Positions 4,418 to 5,792 of a stretch of DNA of 5,792 nucleotides are shown one piece after another. Source of the stretch: DASVDK01 sp036562265 [NCBI: Thermodesulfobacteriota bacterium] (GTDB lineage Bacteria > DASVDK01). The notes under the pieces are model-generated. The model saw only the letters and a list, made by a program, of their open reading frames with translations. It made no database searches and had not been told where the DNA came from. The stretch covers positions 1 to 5,792 of the forward strand of contig DATCKS010000055.1 in NCBI GenBank assembly GCA_036562265.1. The letters run 5' to 3'. The position numbers were made by a program, and so were the translations under genes. Every line of letters starts with the position of its first letter. The first letter of the stretch is position 1.

Positions 4418-5735
4418 CGTGGGCGTCCTTTCGGGAAGGCGGCAACGGGGCGATGACTCCCGGCCGCACCTGGTTACGGCCGCCGTGCTTCGCACGGTAG
4501 AGGGCACGGTCGGCCGAGGCGAGCATCGTGGCGAACGGCACGTCCTCGCCGGCGTCGATCGACACGACGCCGATGCTCGCCGTGAGACGGATGATCCCCT
4601 GCGTGTCGAAGGGCGTGCTCGCGATCGTGGCGCGCAGCCGCTCGGCCGCGGTCAGGGCGCCCCGATGGCTCGCCCCCGACAGCAGGATCACGAACTCCTC
4701 GCCGCCGTACCGGCCCACGATGTCGAAGGGCCTGAGGTGCCGGCGCAGGAGCCGGCCGAAGGCGCGCAGCGCCGCGTCGCCGACCGCGTGCCCGTAGAGG
4801 TCGTTCACCGCCTTGAAGTGGTCGACGTCGAGCAGCATGAGCGCGATCGGCTCCCCGGCGCGCTGCGCCCGGCGCCGTTCCTCGGCCGCGAGCGCCAGGA
4901 ACTGGCGGCGGTTGGCGAGCCCGGTGAGCGGATCGCGGCCGCAACTGTCGAGGAGCCGCTCCGTGGCGAGCCGCTCGCGACGCCGGGCCTCCGAGAGGCG
5001 CAGCGCCACGACGAGCCTGAGGTCGAGCGCGGTCCAGGGCTCGTGGTCGGTGAGGCAGTCCATCGCGCCCGCCTCGAGCAGCGCGCGGCTGTCGGCCGCC
5101 GACGCGCCCGGCACGAGCAGGAGAATCTGTGCGCCCTCGAGTTCGCGCCGTGTGAGGAGCTGTTCGAGGTCCGCGTACGCCGACCGCGCGTCCGGGTAGG
5201 GCCCCGCCACGACGACCTGCGTCTCGGGAATGAGTCCCACCGGCGCCGGATCGGCGAGGCGACGCGAGGGGATCCCCTGCGTCGCGAGGCGCGCGCCAAG
5301 GCTCGCCGTGGCCGTCTCGTCCGGCCCGGCCAGCACGAGGCGGGGCCCCGCGTCCGGTTGCGGCGCCGGGAGAATCGCCTCCGGCGTTGCGACCCCCGGG
5401 GCGACGTGGGCCTCGAGGATCTCCTGCCAGGCGCCCAGACTCTCGGGCACGATCCGCAGGCCGCCCTCGCCGCGACCCCCCACCTGCCGCCACCAGCAGA
5501 CGACCGCGTCGACCACGCCCGACGCTCCGTCGCGGCCGGACACGACCAGGGAGAGTTGATCGTGCGGGCGGGGGGCGCCGAGGCCGACGAGCCGGAGCCC
5601 GTTGCGGCTCACGTCCACCAGTCGGCCCGTGCCGCCGACGAGCGCGGAGCACTCCACGGGCAGTTCCGCGGCAAGGTCCTCGGGCACACGGACCCGAGGC
5701 TCGCGCAGGAACGGCCGGAAGGAGTCCCTCGGCAT
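4410..5735 (-). CDS. Diguanylate cyclase: PilZ-like, pseudo-receiver, GGDEF
   Basis: A 441-residue cytoplasmic enzyme making c-di-GMP from two GTP. The ATG at 5735 has GGAGG (5745-5741) at 5 nt. Domains in order: residues about 12-112 are PilZ-like with DVSRNG (41-46) but no well-placed RxxxR; about 130-250 have a receiver-like fold (RLVLAGPDE, TQVVVAGPY, AQILLLVPG, LLEAGAMDCLT) lacking the acidic pocket, phospho-acceptor Asp and conserved Lys; about 262-425 are a GGDEF domain. The latter shows DPLTGLANRRQF (268-279), LLDVDHFKAVNDLYGHAVGD (301-320), active-site GGEEF (344-348) and the inhibitory I-site RPFD (335-338), five residues before it. The catalytic and feedback sites thus look intact. 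It forms a two-gene unit with the overlapping PilZ gene. What the degenerate N-terminal domains sense is unknown. No clear promoter is seen in 5736-5792. Confidence 0.93.
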   Translation of the reverse strand: MPRDSFRPFLREPRVRVPEDLAAELPVECSALVGGTGRLVDVSRNGLRLVGLGAPRPHDQLSLVVSGRDGASGVVDAVVCWWRQVGGRGEGGLRIVPESLGAWQEILEAHVAPGVATPEAILPAPQPDAGPRLVLAGPDETATASLGARLATQGIPSRRLADPAPVGLIPETQVVVAGPYPDARSAYADLEQLLTRRELEGAQILLLVPGASAADSRALLEAGAMDCLTDHEPWTALDLRLVVALRLSEARRRERLATERLLDSCGRDPLTGLANRRQFLALAAEERRRAQRAGEPIALMLLDVDHFKAVNDLYGHAVGDAALRAFGRLLRRHLRPFDIVGRYGGEEFVILLSGASHRGALTAAERLRATIASTPFDTQGIIRLTASIGVVSIDAGEDVPFATMLASADRALYRAKHGGRNQVRPGVIAPLPPSRKDAHVG

Positions 5736-5792
5736 CGACGCCTCCGTCGAGGCCCGGGAGACGCAACGCGCCTCGCGGGCACAGGGTAAGAA

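Noticed and set aside
4032-5789. 585-codon plus-strand reading frame opposite the cyclase and PilZ genes
   Set aside because: Arg/Gly/Ala-rich shadow typical of high-GC DNA; the minus-strand frames carry unmistakable GGDEF and PilZ motifs.
1-5792. CRISPR array, insertion sequence, phage or integron signatures
   Set aside because: No regularly spaced repeats, transposase or integrase motifs, or terminal inverted repeats were seen; the tRNA 3' end has no repeated copy in the window that would suggest an attachment site.

Overview
The window comes from a very GC-rich (about 70% by eye), compactly coded bacterial chromosome. An Sec-type signal peptide, sigma-54-type promoters, c-di-GMP proteins (GGDEF and PilZ) and BON-domain proteins suggest a Gram-negative, environmental lineage such as Acidobacteriota, Myxococcota or a related uncultured phylum. 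The phylum itself cannot be read from the sequence.

Left part (1-1142): two divergently transcribed BON-domain genes share a 153-bp intergenic region. The minus-strand gene is exported and cut by the window edge. The plus-strand gene lacks a signal peptide and has a long acidic tail. Each has a correctly oriented and spaced -24/-12 (sigma-54-type) element, and the plus-strand leader can form two mutually exclusive hairpins, one of which covers its ribosome binding site.

Middle (1139-1350): a complete tRNA-Cys(GCA) gene with encoded CCA follows a sigma-70-type promoter whose -35 box overlaps the stop codon of the BON gene. After it comes the best sigma-54-type promoter of the window (AGGCACG-N4-TTGCT), at the head of a plus-strand gene row.

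Plus-strand row (about 1422-4010): a family 2 glycosyltransferase whose conserved N-terminus has no ATG, GTG or TTG start upstream of it; a PsiE-family four-helix membrane protein; and a divergent sigma-70/ECF-like protein. The last two meet at an 18/19-identical 19-bp tandem duplication containing the ribosome binding site and start codon. Removing one copy would join the two genes in frame.

Right part (4094-5735, minus strand): an overlapping two-gene c-di-GMP unit. The first gene is a diguanylate cyclase with PilZ-like, degenerate receiver and GGEEF domains and an intact inhibitory RxxD site. The second is a single-domain PilZ protein with both c-di-GMP-binding motifs. It converges tail to tail with the sigma-like gene.

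Taken together the window looks like envelope and surface biology: two BON proteins, a probable polysaccharide glycosyltransferase, a stress-type membrane protein and a c-di-GMP producer/receptor pair. Three sigma-54-type promoters in the first 1.4 kb could tie part of it into one RpoN-controlled programme; that link is inference.
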